DNA of 64,000 nucleotides, from assembly GCF_014695375.1 (NCBI RefSeq), contig NZ_JACJOG010000059.1:186001-250000 (forward strand), given 5' to 3'. The translations under genes were made by a program, and so were the position numbers. This document shows, in pieces, positions 8,353 to 17,186 of this stretch. The DNA comes from Coleofasciculus sp. FACHB-T130. GTDB taxonomy: Bacteria; Cyanobacteriota; Cyanobacteriia; Cyanobacteriales; FACHB-T130. The notes below the pieces were generated by a model, which ran no database searches, was not told the origin of the DNA, and saw nothing but the letters and a program-made list of their open reading frames with translations. Within the stretch, counting starts at the first letter, position 1; each line of letters opens with the position of its first letter.

Positions 8353-9180
8353 GTGAAGTTAGCTGTGTTGAGTCAGAGTGCGAGGGGTGCTTTCGGTAAA
8401 GTATTGCCGAAAATGCGGGTTCTTTGGGCGATGCTGTTAGCGGTCGTATTGCTGTCGGGCTGCGTTCAGTATGATGCTGGGGTGAGGTTCGAGAATCCGA
8501 ACCGTGGCGAGATTGTCCAGCATATCAAGTTGGGCGAACAGCTGACGGCATTGAGCAGCGATCAGGCACAGGAATGGTTAGATAGCCTTCAGCGTCGGGC
8601 GCGACAATTGCAAGGGAAAACGAAGCGCATCTCAAACCAGGAAGTTGTGGTGACAATCCCGTTCGCTAGCGGTGCGGAACTGGAAGAGAAGTTTAACCAG
8701 TTTTTTAATCCCCCTGTAAAGAAAGGTTCTCAGGCGGCGACAGAGACAGATTTACCAAAGATTAATTCCCACCTGAGTCTGAGACAGGGGAATTTCCTGT
8801 TCTGGATACGGAATCACTTAAGCTACGATTTGGATTTGCGATCGCTCGGTGTTCTTTCTACTAACGGTAACGTTATCGTTAGTCCCGGTTCGCTGTTCGA
8901 TTTGGACTTTAGCTTGAGAACCCCTTGGGGCGCGCGGAGTGTTGAGAAGGCGGAGAATGCACTCAACCCAGTTATCTCAGAGAAAGGACATCTGTTAGTT
9001 TGGACGCTCAAACCCGGTGAAGTGAACCATGTTGAGGCGGTATTCTGGCTTCCCAGTCCCCTCGGTATTGGCACCCTGATGATTATCTTGTTAGTAGTGG
9101 CAGGGTTTTATTTGAAATACAACCGAGGCAAAGGAAGCGGTGTCAGTTCTGCACCCCCATCGGTGCCACAGGTGTCGTAA
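8353..9180 (+). CDS. DUF3153-type lipoprotein
   Basis: A 275-residue exported protein from a GTG preceded by GGAGAG. A hydrophobic segment ends in LLSGC, a lipobox with the lipidated Cys at residue 37. The mature part (YDAGVRFENPNRGEIVQHIKL, LDSLQRRARQLQG) resembles the cyanobacterial DUF3153 family. A second hydrophobic segment, LMIILLVVAGFYL, lies near the C-terminus before a basic and Ser/Pro-rich tail. It is therefore probably held in the membrane at both ends. It follows the TldE gene by 56 bp on the same strand, so a shared transcript is possible. Function is unknown. Confidence 0.82.
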   Translation: MKLAVLSQSARGAFGKVLPKMRVLWAMLLAVVLLSGCVQYDAGVRFENPNRGEIVQHIKLGEQLTALSSDQAQEWLDSLQRRARQLQGKTKRISNQEVVVTIPFASGAELEEKFNQFFNPPVKKGSQAATETDLPKINSHLSLRQGNFLFWIRNHLSYDLDLRSLGVLSTNGNVIVSPGSLFDLDFSLRTPWGARSVEKAENALNPVISEKGHLLVWTLKPGEVNHVEAVFWLPSPLGIGTLMIILLVVAGFYLKYNRGKGSGVSSAPPSVPQVS

Positions 9181-9181
9181 A

Positions 9182-9197
9182 AAAGCGATCGCGCTTT
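9182..9197 (+). terminator. HIP1-containing hairpin after the lipoprotein gene
   Basis: AAAGCG-ATCG-CGCTTT directly follows the TAA stop and is flanked by A- and T-rich bases. The loop and inner stem are a GCGATCGC octamer. It sits between convergent genes and may serve both strands. Confidence 0.45.
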
Positions 9198-9245
9198 ATT
9201 TGGAGCTTAACATTCGGAGCTAACAGACTGGGAGCCTAGAACAGC

Positions 9246-10619
9246 TTACTTGCCGTTCGGAAGCCGCTTCTGGGAATCCCAGTCGCTGGGATAGACATCA
9301 GCCTCAGTCTGCGATTTGCGTACTAACAATGTATAAATTTCGGTGGGTATTTCAATCTCCGCTTTGTGCAAGGCTTCTTTAATCGCCTCATTTGCTTTAG
9401 AAGTGGTTTCTAAAAACTCCAAACGCCGAGAATTCACCCAAAAGCGGATTTCCAAATTCACCTTTCCAGAATCCAGTTCCCGGACAAGGACTTCTGGCAC
9501 TGGTTTTGGCTGCACGCCTTTGACTTTAAGAACGGCATCAGTAATCACTTGTTTAGCAGTAGAGATATTGGCACCATAGGCAATGCCAACCGTAACCGAA
9601 CTGCGGCGGTGCTTGAAAGCGGTGTTATTGATAATGCTGGCGAGGAAAACTTCTTGATTCGGGATATACACCTTCCGTCCATCATAGGTATTTAGAGTGG
9701 TTGCCCGCAGTTGAATTTGGGTAACAGTTCCCTCAAACTCCTTAATCGTCACTTGATCGCCTAATCGAAAAGGTCGGGCGGCAAGTAAAATCATCCCGGA
9801 AATGTAGTTACTGAAAACCTCTTTGAGGGCGAAACCAATTGCGACGCTGGTGAGTCCCAACGCCCCCAGTAAGGCCCCAATGTCAAGCCCCAAGACGCCT
9901 AGAGCGATCACGGAGCCAATAACCCAGACTCCACCGTATCCTACTCGCCCCATCAGAATTTCAGTGCTGCGATCGCCTTCTGTCTCTTTCTGCGCCCATT
10001 TCAAAGCTATGTAACGCACGCCTCTAGCGCCTACCCAGGTGATGCCAACAACGACCAGCGCCCCTAAAATTGAGGGCAAGCTGCTGATGGCATCCCGGAC
10101 TAGATCTCTCACCGTAAGATAAAGTCGCTGTCCGACATCAATGGCTAGGGGCGGTTTTTTGAAAGCTTGATTTAATTGGTTCGCCCATTTCTCGCCAAGC
10201 ACCTCTACAGACACCCCAAAGTCGCGGGCGTCCTGTTGAGTTACTGACATTAAGACTCGGTTATTGAGTTGTAAGGTGGCTATCTTCCGTGGATTGTCTG
10301 GTTTAACGGTGACTTGCCCCAAAGCCTCTGATTGCAGCAGTATACTGGCAATCCGCCGATTGATAATTTGCGATCGCTCTTGAGCGCTGATTCCCGATAA
10401 ACTACCTACTTGAAAAACTGGGCGTCCTCTGACAACAACATCAGCAAAATATTGTTCTTCAGTTGAAATCCTTACGGGTGTGGATTTTGGCGAGGTAGCC
10501 TCCTGGGCAAGTCCAGATGGAATGGTAATGAAGAAAATGCTGGTAATGACAATTAAAATCTGGAGTCGCTGTGAGCCTTGCTGCCCAGTGCAACGATGAA
10601 AAAGAATTTTCATATCCAT
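9246..10619 (-). CDS. MscS-family mechanosensitive channel
   Basis: A small-conductance mechanosensitive channel protein, 457 residues. Residues 1-38 are a signal peptide; a periplasmic domain of about 140 residues follows. Three membrane helices (from about 180 to 300) come next. The pore helix and the start of the beta domain are seen as LGLTSVAIGFALKEVFSNY and ARPFRLGDQV. The cytoplasmic part contains EGTVTQIQLRATTL and YIPN, typical of MscS. It would release solutes upon hypo-osmotic shock; a signalling role is also possible for the enlarged N-terminal versions. It is convergent with the DUF3153 gene and divergent from the gene at 10921. Confidence 0.9.
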   Translation of the reverse strand: MDMKILFHRCTGQQGSQRLQILIVITSIFFITIPSGLAQEATSPKSTPVRISTEEQYFADVVVRGRPVFQVGSLSGISAQERSQIINRRIASILLQSEALGQVTVKPDNPRKIATLQLNNRVLMSVTQQDARDFGVSVEVLGEKWANQLNQAFKKPPLAIDVGQRLYLTVRDLVRDAISSLPSILGALVVVGITWVGARGVRYIALKWAQKETEGDRSTEILMGRVGYGGVWVIGSVIALGVLGLDIGALLGALGLTSVAIGFALKEVFSNYISGMILLAARPFRLGDQVTIKEFEGTVTQIQLRATTLNTYDGRKVYIPNQEVFLASIINNTAFKHRRSSVTVGIAYGANISTAKQVITDAVLKVKGVQPKPVPEVLVRELDSGKVNLEIRFWVNSRRLEFLETTSKANEAIKEALHKAEIEIPTEIYTLLVRKSQTEADVYPSDWDSQKRLPNGK

Positions 10620-10920
10620 TCCGAAGGACGACCAAATTTAGCATAATTCGCGCATTTGGCATCTGAATTCTTACTATAGATAGGGAATCTTACTCTAAGT
10701 TTCAGTTGTTGCATTTCTCTTCCCCATACTTGACTTGTTTTCCGTCTATAAAATTTGATGAGCGATCGCTTGGTGTTCGTTATTCATTTTTTTATCTATC
10801 TTTAGGCGGATGAAAATACTTGATAATTAAAACTATTTTTTTTAGTAAACTGCAACACTGAATAGTCTTACTCGCTCTGCTACTCTGTTGAAACAAAAAT
10901 TATTCCAATGGAGAAGCGCA
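10620..10920. other. AT-rich divergent intergenic region
   Basis: About 300 bp between the MscS gene and the gene at 10921, notably AT-rich, with one HIP1 octamer near 10762. It should contain two promoters. No repeat, RNA or conserved small ORF was seen. Confidence 0.5.
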
Positions 10921-11613
10921 GTGCAAACTTCAACAAAATCCTATCTTCCAGAAGAGCTATGTAAGGCTCCAGATTATCATTTAGCGGAGAATTACCCAAA
11001 AGATTTACCAGAAGTTGAAATAGGTTCTACTAAATCTAAATACTTAGACTCCCTAGCACCCATTAGTGCTGTGCAAGTTTTTGAAGACATACCAGGTATA
11101 AAAAAATCTACTTTCTCATTTGATACAGAGACAGAGACTTCCTTTGAAGTTTGGACTATTCTACCCAACAGGGTATTACTTCCCGAAGATTTAGAGTTTC
11201 TCAAGCAAGACAAGCATCGGGTAGAATTAATCGCGAAACAACTGGTTGAAATTGGTAATTCTTGGCTGAATTCACGAATTTTTGACAAAAAAATAAAAGT
11301 TCAAAGTTGGGAAGATATTCTAAGTATTTTGGACAAGTATGAATATGCTTATGATTTAATCGATATTATTGAAGTTCCTTATAAAATTAGTAAAACAAAT
11401 TTACAAAACGAATCTAGTGAAAAAGCTAAATATTGGAGTATTTCTCCGCCGAGTTGGAATATTTCCCTGAAGAAAACTCGCAGTTTTAATGGATGTTATA
11501 TCGTCGATGACTACAATTCATCTTATAATTTCTCGATAGAAGTTTGGATAGGCATTCCTTTTTTGAAAAATATCCAAACAGGAGAAGTCATTACAAGAGA
11601 AAATTTTCAGTGA
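10921..11613 (+). CDS. Unnamed family, paralogue of the gene at 62824
   Basis: Start chosen at GTG 10921, which has GGAG eight bases upstream (the open frame begins at a TTG 33 bp earlier). The 230-residue product has no signal peptide or membrane segment. It shares with the protein at 62824 an IPG.K motif, an Arg-[VI]-LLPED-[LV]-E-[FL]-L block near residue 90, RVE[LS]I, a W.I segment near 185, and a C-terminal block IW.G.PFLKN.QTGE..TR. The acidic/aromatic profile suggests a small cytoplasmic globular protein. The gene is more AT-rich than its neighbours. I do not recognise the family and assign no function. Confidence 0.75.
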   Translation: MQTSTKSYLPEELCKAPDYHLAENYPKDLPEVEIGSTKSKYLDSLAPISAVQVFEDIPGIKKSTFSFDTETETSFEVWTILPNRVLLPEDLEFLKQDKHRVELIAKQLVEIGNSWLNSRIFDKKIKVQSWEDILSILDKYEYAYDLIDIIEVPYKISKTNLQNESSEKAKYWSISPPSWNISLKKTRSFNGCYIVDDYNSSYNFSIEVWIGIPFLKNIQTGEVITRENFQ

Positions 11614-11705
11614 AGATGCGATTCTACTGGGGAGACGGTAGACTATAGCACGGCAGATGTTGAGAGAACGCTGTCTAAGTCGCGATCGCCTCTACGATAG
11701 AAATC

Positions 11706-12593
11706 ATGCGCTACTCTCTGTTAAGTCGGTTTCGCGGCACCTTGTTGGGCGCTGCATTCGGGGATTTCACCCCTTTGAGCAAAAAACAGTCTCAGCAGCC
11801 TACTAGCTGGGGCAAAATGGCGGTTTGGGGTGCAGAAAGCTTAATTGAGCGGGGTAAATTCGATTTCGCAGATTGGCGTCACCTCACGGAAAAATTTGTG
11901 GAGATAGAGGCGAACAGTGCTAACGCGCCTACGCCAGGAGCGATTATTGCCACACTGCCGATTGTGCTGTTCTCCCATGAATATAAAGCCAAACTGCGGC
12001 AAAATTTAGAACAAGTTGTCAGCATCTGGCAAGATGAGCCAGAGTTAAGAGATGGGGCGTTAGCAGTGGGATACGCGATCGCTCAATGCCTTCGAGAAAA
12101 ACTCAATCGGGCTACTTTGATTCCCAAAACCCTTGCCTTCTTAGGAGATTCCCAGACGCCTCTGGTGCAACAATTAGAGCAAGTCCAAATTTTATTAGCA
12201 GAAAATGCGAGCTTAGAAATAGCGATCGCTCAACTATGTCGGAATGCCCAGCCTCAGAGTACCCCCATCGCTCTGGGTTTTTACTGCTTCCTCAGTACTC
12301 TAGAAGATTTTCGCCTGAGTGTCGCCCGTGCTGCCCGTAGCGGCTACCAACCCCCGATTACCTGCGCGATCGCGGGTGCTTTATCGGGAGCGTATAACAG
12401 TACAGTGGGCATTCCTATGGGATGGCGGCTATCTTGGAATCAACCTAAGTGGGGAATCGCCTCAGATGCTCAGTTGTTTCAACTAGCAGACAATCTCCTT
12501 GCTGTTTGGTCTGGTGTTTATGATGCCTCAACAGCAAAGCAAGTCCAGCAAATCAGCGCCGTAGCAGCGCCCCATGTAATTCAACGGCGTTAA
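11706..12593 (+). CDS. ADP-ribosylglycohydrolase-like protein, probably non-catalytic
   Basis: The fold is suggested by the N-terminal FRGTLLGAAFGD, a central NAPTPGAIIATLPIVLF block and a C-terminal AGALSGAYNSTVGIP block, which parallel the helical core of the DraG/ARH family. In active enzymes a T/S-D-D-T motif follows the first block and a D-x-D-T motif lies near the end; here the corresponding stretches read PTSWGKMAVW and YNSTVGIPMGW, with no paired aspartates. A hydrolase reaction is therefore doubtful. The protein has 295 residues and no export signal. It stands between the unnamed gene at 10921 and the 7TM-HD gene with no tight operon link. Confidence 0.7.
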   Translation: MRYSLLSRFRGTLLGAAFGDFTPLSKKQSQQPTSWGKMAVWGAESLIERGKFDFADWRHLTEKFVEIEANSANAPTPGAIIATLPIVLFSHEYKAKLRQNLEQVVSIWQDEPELRDGALAVGYAIAQCLREKLNRATLIPKTLAFLGDSQTPLVQQLEQVQILLAENASLEIAIAQLCRNAQPQSTPIALGFYCFLSTLEDFRLSVARAARSGYQPPITCAIAGALSGAYNSTVGIPMGWRLSWNQPKWGIASDAQLFQLADNLLAVWSGVYDASTAKQVQQISAVAAPHVIQRR

Positions 12594-12666
12594 TTTTTTT
12601 TAATACCAGCGATCGCTACTCCATGCAAGCTAAGCTGGTCAAAGAAAATTAAATTTAATCGGATAA

Positions 12667-12682
12667 ATCCCCCAAGGGGGAT
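12667..12682. repeat. Short palindrome of the ATCCCCC-GGGGGAT type
   Basis: ATCCCCC-AA-GGGGGAT, a perfect 7-bp stem with a 2-base loop, in the spacer before the 7TM-HD gene. Similar C5/G5 hairpins recur in cyanobacterial spacers, including the one at 52508. It could terminate the gene ending at 12593. Confidence 0.5.
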
Positions 12683-12806
12683 AGGCAATTTAGGCAGTGT
12701 TTTGTAAGGTAGGATGAAGCCAACAAAGGGGTGCCATTAAGGGTAAAGATTGCTGTAAGGTGCCTTTTATGAATGCCAATCTACTTTTCGCTACCATCAC
12801 TCCTGT

Positions 12807-12825
12807 CGCCTAAAACGACAGCCAT
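12807..12825. repeat. Small inverted repeat before the 7TM-HD start
   Basis: CTGTCG and CGACAG flank a CCTAAAA loop about 10 bp upstream of the ATG. It could be an operator or mRNA leader hairpin; nothing further can be said. Confidence 0.35.
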
Positions 12826-12834
12826 ACTATAAAC

Positions 12835-15288
12835 ATGAAGACGCTTCAGTCATTGACGCACCAGCTTGATCAATGGCGGCGGACGTACCAGCCCCTTCGC
12901 AGTCTTTTACCATCCCGACTTTTTGATTCGCCTGCCGCTATACCAGGGCAAGGTCTAGGATTAGGTCTTGGCGCTACTCTCCAAAACCGCAGAAACCGTC
13001 CTCGGATTGTTTGGCTGCTGGCAGTGGTGTCCCTCACCGGAACAATGGGGCAGCGCTACTACAATGCGCCAAAGCTCGCCGTCGGCAAGATAGCACCGCA
13101 GACGATTCGGGCAACCTTTGACGCTAATGTCGTAGATACTTTCACCACAGAAGAAAAACGGAAGGCAGCCCGCACAGGTGCCGTGCCCGTCTTGACGATC
13201 CAGCAAGACGTAACCGAACAAGTTTACGATGATTTGGAGCGATCGCTTCGTACCGCCGACGACCTCCGACAACTAGCCGGTTCTTTTCCAATGGTTCCGA
13301 CTGCCATATTGTCTGCTGCCACTCAGATTGACCTCCGCAAGTGCGCGGAGTGGGAGTGGCGCTCCATATTGGCAGCGGTGGACACTGACATGAAAGTGAA
13401 TCAACCCCAGTCAGGGTTATTGCCAGATGCCAACGGTCAATCGAATATTTCCGCAACCCCTGCTGTCGCCGAACTCCAAGCTTACCACCAGGCCGCAAGT
13501 CCTCAAGATTTTTTAGCCCTAATAAGCACGATTAACCAAGCCCGCGCGCAATACGCCAAAGCTGTCGCCGCCTTCTCAGATGGCAATCCAGAAAGGCGCT
13601 ACGATGCCTCCCTACTAGACTTGTCAAATGAAGCTTGGCAGCAAACAAAAACCGGCATCCCCCAGGTTGCCGAACGGATGCTCACCCAAGGGATTCCCCC
13701 AGGCTTGCCTGACAGTATCTTACAGCAAGCGTTGAGAGTGCAAATGAATTTGCTCGTTCCCCCGGAAGCTGAGCCGGTGGCAACCCAAATGTTGCTCTGG
13801 GGACTGCGCCCCAACTTAATAGAAGATCCAGAACAAACGAAACAACTGGCAGAACAGGCAGCAAAAGCGGTGGCACTGCAAACGATCGCAGTTCGGCAGG
13901 ATGAGGTGATTGTCCGCGCCGGTGAAACCATCTCCCAGGCAGATTTTGTGCTGTTAGAGTATTTTCAATTAAGCCGCCGGAGCCTTAGCTGGTCTGGATT
14001 GATTGGTTTTGGAATTCTGGTCACGGGTGGCGTGTGTACGTTCTGGCGGGTGGAACGGCGATTTAATCCCCAAATCCGGCAACGAGATCACTTGCTGATA
14101 TTGCTGCTGACTTTGAGTACGCCAGTGCTAGTGAGTTTGGGTATTCGCTATACGAATTTGCCAGCAGTTGGTTTATTGGTGGGCAGTTTCTACGGTTCTG
14201 CGTTGGGTGTCACCGTTGTGGGACTGCTGGGTGGCGTGTTATCGGTTAGCCTGCCCATTACTTGGGATTGTTTGGTGGCGGGTGCTGCGGGTGGAATTAT
14301 GATGAGCTTACTGGCAGGGAAAATGCGATCGCGCGAAGAACTCGCTTTCCTTGGCGTTGGCGTCGGATTAACTCAAGGCACTGTCTACCTGATTGTAAAT
14401 CTGATTCTCGGTGCCGCAACGGGTTCAATTTGGTACACCGTACTCCAAGAAGCTGCCTTATGCGGTTTTTCCGGTTTAGCGTGGAGTATTGTGGCGCTGG
14501 GTTTGAGTCCCTATCTAGAACACGTATTTGACTTGGTGACGCCGATTCGGCTGGCAGAACTCGCGAACCCCAACCGTCCCCTGTTGAAACGTTTAGCCGC
14601 TCAAGCTCCGGGAACTTTTCAACATACATTGTTCGTTTCCACCCTGGCTGAAGCCGCAGCGCGGGAACTGGGCTGCAATGTAGAACTTGTTCGGGCTGGT
14701 ACTTTATACCACGATATTGGGAAAATGCACGATCCATTAGGATTTATTGAAAATCAGATGGGTGGTCCCAACAAGCATGATGAAATTAATGACCCCTGGA
14801 AGAGTGCTGAGATTATCAAAAAACACGTGACTGAGGGCATGGTAATGGCGCGGCGATGCCGTTTGCCCAAGGCAATTCAGGGGTTTATCCCGGAACACCA
14901 GGGAACAATGTTGATTGCCTATTTTTATCACCAAGCGCAGCAGATAGCCGAGAAAGACCCGACGAAAATTGTGCGGGAGGAAGATTTCCGCTATGATGGG
15001 CCGATTCCTCAGTCGCGAGAAACGGGGATAATGATGTTGGCAGATTCCTGTGAGGCAGCATTGCGATCGCTTAAAGATGCGACTCCAGAACAAGCCCTCT
15101 CCATGATTAACAAAATTCTCCGCGCTCGTTGGCAAGACAGCCAGTTAGCTGAGTCTGGGTTAACGCGAGAAGAATTATCCCGCATTGCGGAAGTTTTCGT
15201 CCAAGTCTGGCAACAATATAATCACCAACGCATTGCTTATCCCAAATTCACGGTTAGCTCAGACAAAGGATGTAAAGCATCCGTTTAA
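12835..15288 (+). CDS. pgpH: 7TM-HD membrane phosphodiesterase (PgpH-like)
   Basis: An 817-residue membrane protein. An N-terminal helix (about 58-72) anchors a large extracytoplasmic 7TMR-HDED domain (about 75-380), followed by seven membrane helices (about 385-580). The cytoplasmic HD phosphohydrolase domain begins near 590, with the metal-binding His626-Asp627 in LYHDIGKMHDP. GGPNKHDEIN, IPEHQGTMLI and MLADSCEAA follow. PgpH proteins of this architecture hydrolyse cyclic di-AMP to pApA. The substrate here is inferred from family. The gene is flanked by a 240-bp spacer and is probably monocistronic. Confidence 0.9.
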   Translation: MKTLQSLTHQLDQWRRTYQPLRSLLPSRLFDSPAAIPGQGLGLGLGATLQNRRNRPRIVWLLAVVSLTGTMGQRYYNAPKLAVGKIAPQTIRATFDANVVDTFTTEEKRKAARTGAVPVLTIQQDVTEQVYDDLERSLRTADDLRQLAGSFPMVPTAILSAATQIDLRKCAEWEWRSILAAVDTDMKVNQPQSGLLPDANGQSNISATPAVAELQAYHQAASPQDFLALISTINQARAQYAKAVAAFSDGNPERRYDASLLDLSNEAWQQTKTGIPQVAERMLTQGIPPGLPDSILQQALRVQMNLLVPPEAEPVATQMLLWGLRPNLIEDPEQTKQLAEQAAKAVALQTIAVRQDEVIVRAGETISQADFVLLEYFQLSRRSLSWSGLIGFGILVTGGVCTFWRVERRFNPQIRQRDHLLILLLTLSTPVLVSLGIRYTNLPAVGLLVGSFYGSALGVTVVGLLGGVLSVSLPITWDCLVAGAAGGIMMSLLAGKMRSREELAFLGVGVGLTQGTVYLIVNLILGAATGSIWYTVLQEAALCGFSGLAWSIVALGLSPYLEHVFDLVTPIRLAELANPNRPLLKRLAAQAPGTFQHTLFVSTLAEAAARELGCNVELVRAGTLYHDIGKMHDPLGFIENQMGGPNKHDEINDPWKSAEIIKKHVTEGMVMARRCRLPKAIQGFIPEHQGTMLIAYFYHQAQQIAEKDPTKIVREEDFRYDGPIPQSRETGIMMLADSCEAALRSLKDATPEQALSMINKILRARWQDSQLAESGLTREELSRIAEVFVQVWQQYNHQRIAYPKFTVSSDKGCKASV

Positions 15289-15340
15289 TAGAAGACTATT
15301 CGCGTAGCTAGACTCTCCTCGCGGATTGAGAAAAACACAC

Positions 15341-16273
15341 TTATCTATTAACTGCTGACAAATAACCTTGAAGCAGTCCAATCAACACTTCTGGCTGCTC
15401 CAAATGAGGTAGCACTCCCGTTCCCGCAATTGGCTGAAACTCGCGAATTGCTTTTGGATTCAGTCCAGCCAAACGCTTGCCCAGATTCACACTGATAAAT
15501 TGTGCCTGTTCACCCCACAGGATAAAAGTTGGCACCGTCAATTGCTGAATATACAGGGCAAGGTCAAAATAAAGGTCGCCCCGCAAAAATGCCAGCGCTG
15601 CGTATTCCCCATTTGGCTGCTGCGCTGACGCCAAATAAGCCTCTACTATCTCTTCAGACAATCGTTCTTGCTTAGTAAATAGGAAGCGTTCTAGAAAACT
15701 CCGCACCGCCACGTCGTTTGTCGCCCCAAGCGTATAAATTAGCTTATCTAACAGCGGCGTCCCAATTACTTGAAGCGGTAATCTGCGCCCAGCATCTTGT
15801 CCAAAATCGGCAAATCCAGACGGACATACTAAAAATAGCGATTGGAATAACTCCGGACGTTCAATAGCCACACGGATAGTGAAAGCCGCCGTCAGCAAAG
15901 ATGCCACCACTTTTACCGGGGTAAAACTTTGCTCTCCTCCAGAAATACCAATTTTTTCAATAAACTCCGTCAGCGTCTTCAAATAGTCTGCAATTTGATA
16001 ATCTCGGACTGGATGAGCTGACTCTCCCCAACCAATTAAATCCGGGGCGAATATGCGGTGAGTCGTTGCAAAAGCCGGGTACACCTTCGACCACTCGTAG
16101 GCAGAAGCTCCGCCACCAAAGCCATGCAGGAAGATTAACGGTGGCAATTCAGCTTGTCGTTGCCCTAACCACGAGTCCTCTACTGCGGTATAGTAAACCA
16201 TCGAACCGAGGGAGGTTTCTATGACTTTTTGCTCAAAACCAGGCGGCTGAAACTGAAGCATAGGCGCTAACAA
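15341..16273 (-). CDS. Alpha/beta-hydrolase-fold protein with altered catalytic residues
   Basis: A 310-residue alpha/beta hydrolase by IFLHGFGGGASAYEW (oxyanion region, residue 47 on) and PDLIGWGES. The nucleophile elbow normally reads G-x-S-x-G; here it is VVASLLTAA. By spacing to the downstream Pro140, the nucleophile position falls on Leu126, with Ser125 next to it. The usual Asp after WG is Ala257 (WGEQAQF), while the C-terminal LPHLEQPE His290 is retained. The protein may be a non-catalytic member of a cyanobacterial family rather than an enzyme. It is convergent with the 7TM-HD gene, 52 bp away. Confidence 0.8.
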   Translation of the reverse strand: MLAPMLQFQPPGFEQKVIETSLGSMVYYTAVEDSWLGQRQAELPPLIFLHGFGGGASAYEWSKVYPAFATTHRIFAPDLIGWGESAHPVRDYQIADYLKTLTEFIEKIGISGGEQSFTPVKVVASLLTAAFTIRVAIERPELFQSLFLVCPSGFADFGQDAGRRLPLQVIGTPLLDKLIYTLGATNDVAVRSFLERFLFTKQERLSEEIVEAYLASAQQPNGEYAALAFLRGDLYFDLALYIQQLTVPTFILWGEQAQFISVNLGKRLAGLNPKAIREFQPIAGTGVLPHLEQPEVLIGLLQGYLSAVNR

Positions 16274-16560
16274 ACCTTAAGCTTACATCTTTAATTTTGC
16301 GTACTTTTGCGCTTACCTTGGTGGCCTTTGCGTTAAAAAAAGCTAATTTTAGGCTAAAGGAAATAGTAGCCTATAAATCTGTATTTACTGGAGCAAAATC
16401 AATGGCAATTACAACTGTAAAGAGCAATAACTGATTCTGGAACAGTAATTGTTAACTCACCCAGCAGAGCGAGATTGAAAGCGAGGATACGATCGCACAT
16501 CGAGTAGTGTAGTCTAATTCGCGTCCGTCCGCTGGCGATCGCATCCTCATCCCCATTTGT

Positions 16561-17106
16561 TCAAACGTCAGTATCGCCATAAGTTTGCCTCCAGCTTTCT
16601 GCTTGCTGAAATTTGATACCTGCGGCTTTTGCAGCATTTCTGTCATCCGAGCGATCGCCTACCATTAACACTTTGTCTGGCAAGTGTTTTTCTATCGCCA
16701 AATTCAGCATTCCTGGATTCGGTTTGCGAAACTTTCCAGATTCAGAGTGCTGGCTGTGGTTAACAACATCGCTGGAGGTGACGCAAAAACACTTTTTTCC
16801 TTCAAAGTCAGGACAGAAATAAATTTCTTCTATCTCTGGTAATAATCCCAAAGTGTATTGCTGCTCTTTAATGCAACTTTGCAGAGATTTTTTACCACTG
16901 GCGACACCCCCTTGATTGGTTACGCCGACGATTTTCCAGCCAGACGCGGCGAAGTAAGCGATCGCTCCCTCAGCGCCTTTAATAATCTGCTGATCGCCGG
17001 GACGCTGGATAAACTTGTGATTTGAGAGTGGCGATCGCACTGTGCCATCGAGATCGAGGATGAGTAAATGAGTCTCAGCATTGACGGCTGAAGGATCTTG
17101 CTCCAT
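16561..17106 (-). CDS. HAD-superfamily (HAD-IIIA) phosphatase
   Basis: A 181-residue cytoplasmic phosphatase. The motifs are complete: LILDLDGTVRS (nucleophile Asp and general acid Asp, residues 16-19), VGVTNQGG (motif II Thr), FRKPNPGML (motif III Lys) and MVGDRSDD (motif IV acids). The layout, including a Cys-containing FCPDF...CFC segment between motifs II and III, resembles histidinol-phosphate/heptose-bisphosphate phosphatase (GmhB/HisB-N) relatives that bind zinc. The ligand set is not complete enough to choose a substrate. The neighbours give no pathway clue. Confidence 0.85.
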   Translation of the reverse strand: MEQDPSAVNAETHLLILDLDGTVRSPLSNHKFIQRPGDQQIIKGAEGAIAYFAASGWKIVGVTNQGGVASGKKSLQSCIKEQQYTLGLLPEIEEIYFCPDFEGKKCFCVTSSDVVNHSQHSESGKFRKPNPGMLNLAIEKHLPDKVLMVGDRSDDRNAAKAAGIKFQQAESWRQTYGDTDV

Positions 17107-17186
17107 TAGAGAGTTGTTTTGAAGTCAGTTGACTATTAAAAAAGATAAAGGGAAAAATCAGATAAAAACGTAAATTTTACAAAAAG

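Noticed and set aside
14297-14737. 146-codon open frame on the minus strand within the 7TM-HD gene
   Set aside because: It lies wholly antisense to a well-conserved gene and has no recognisable motif.
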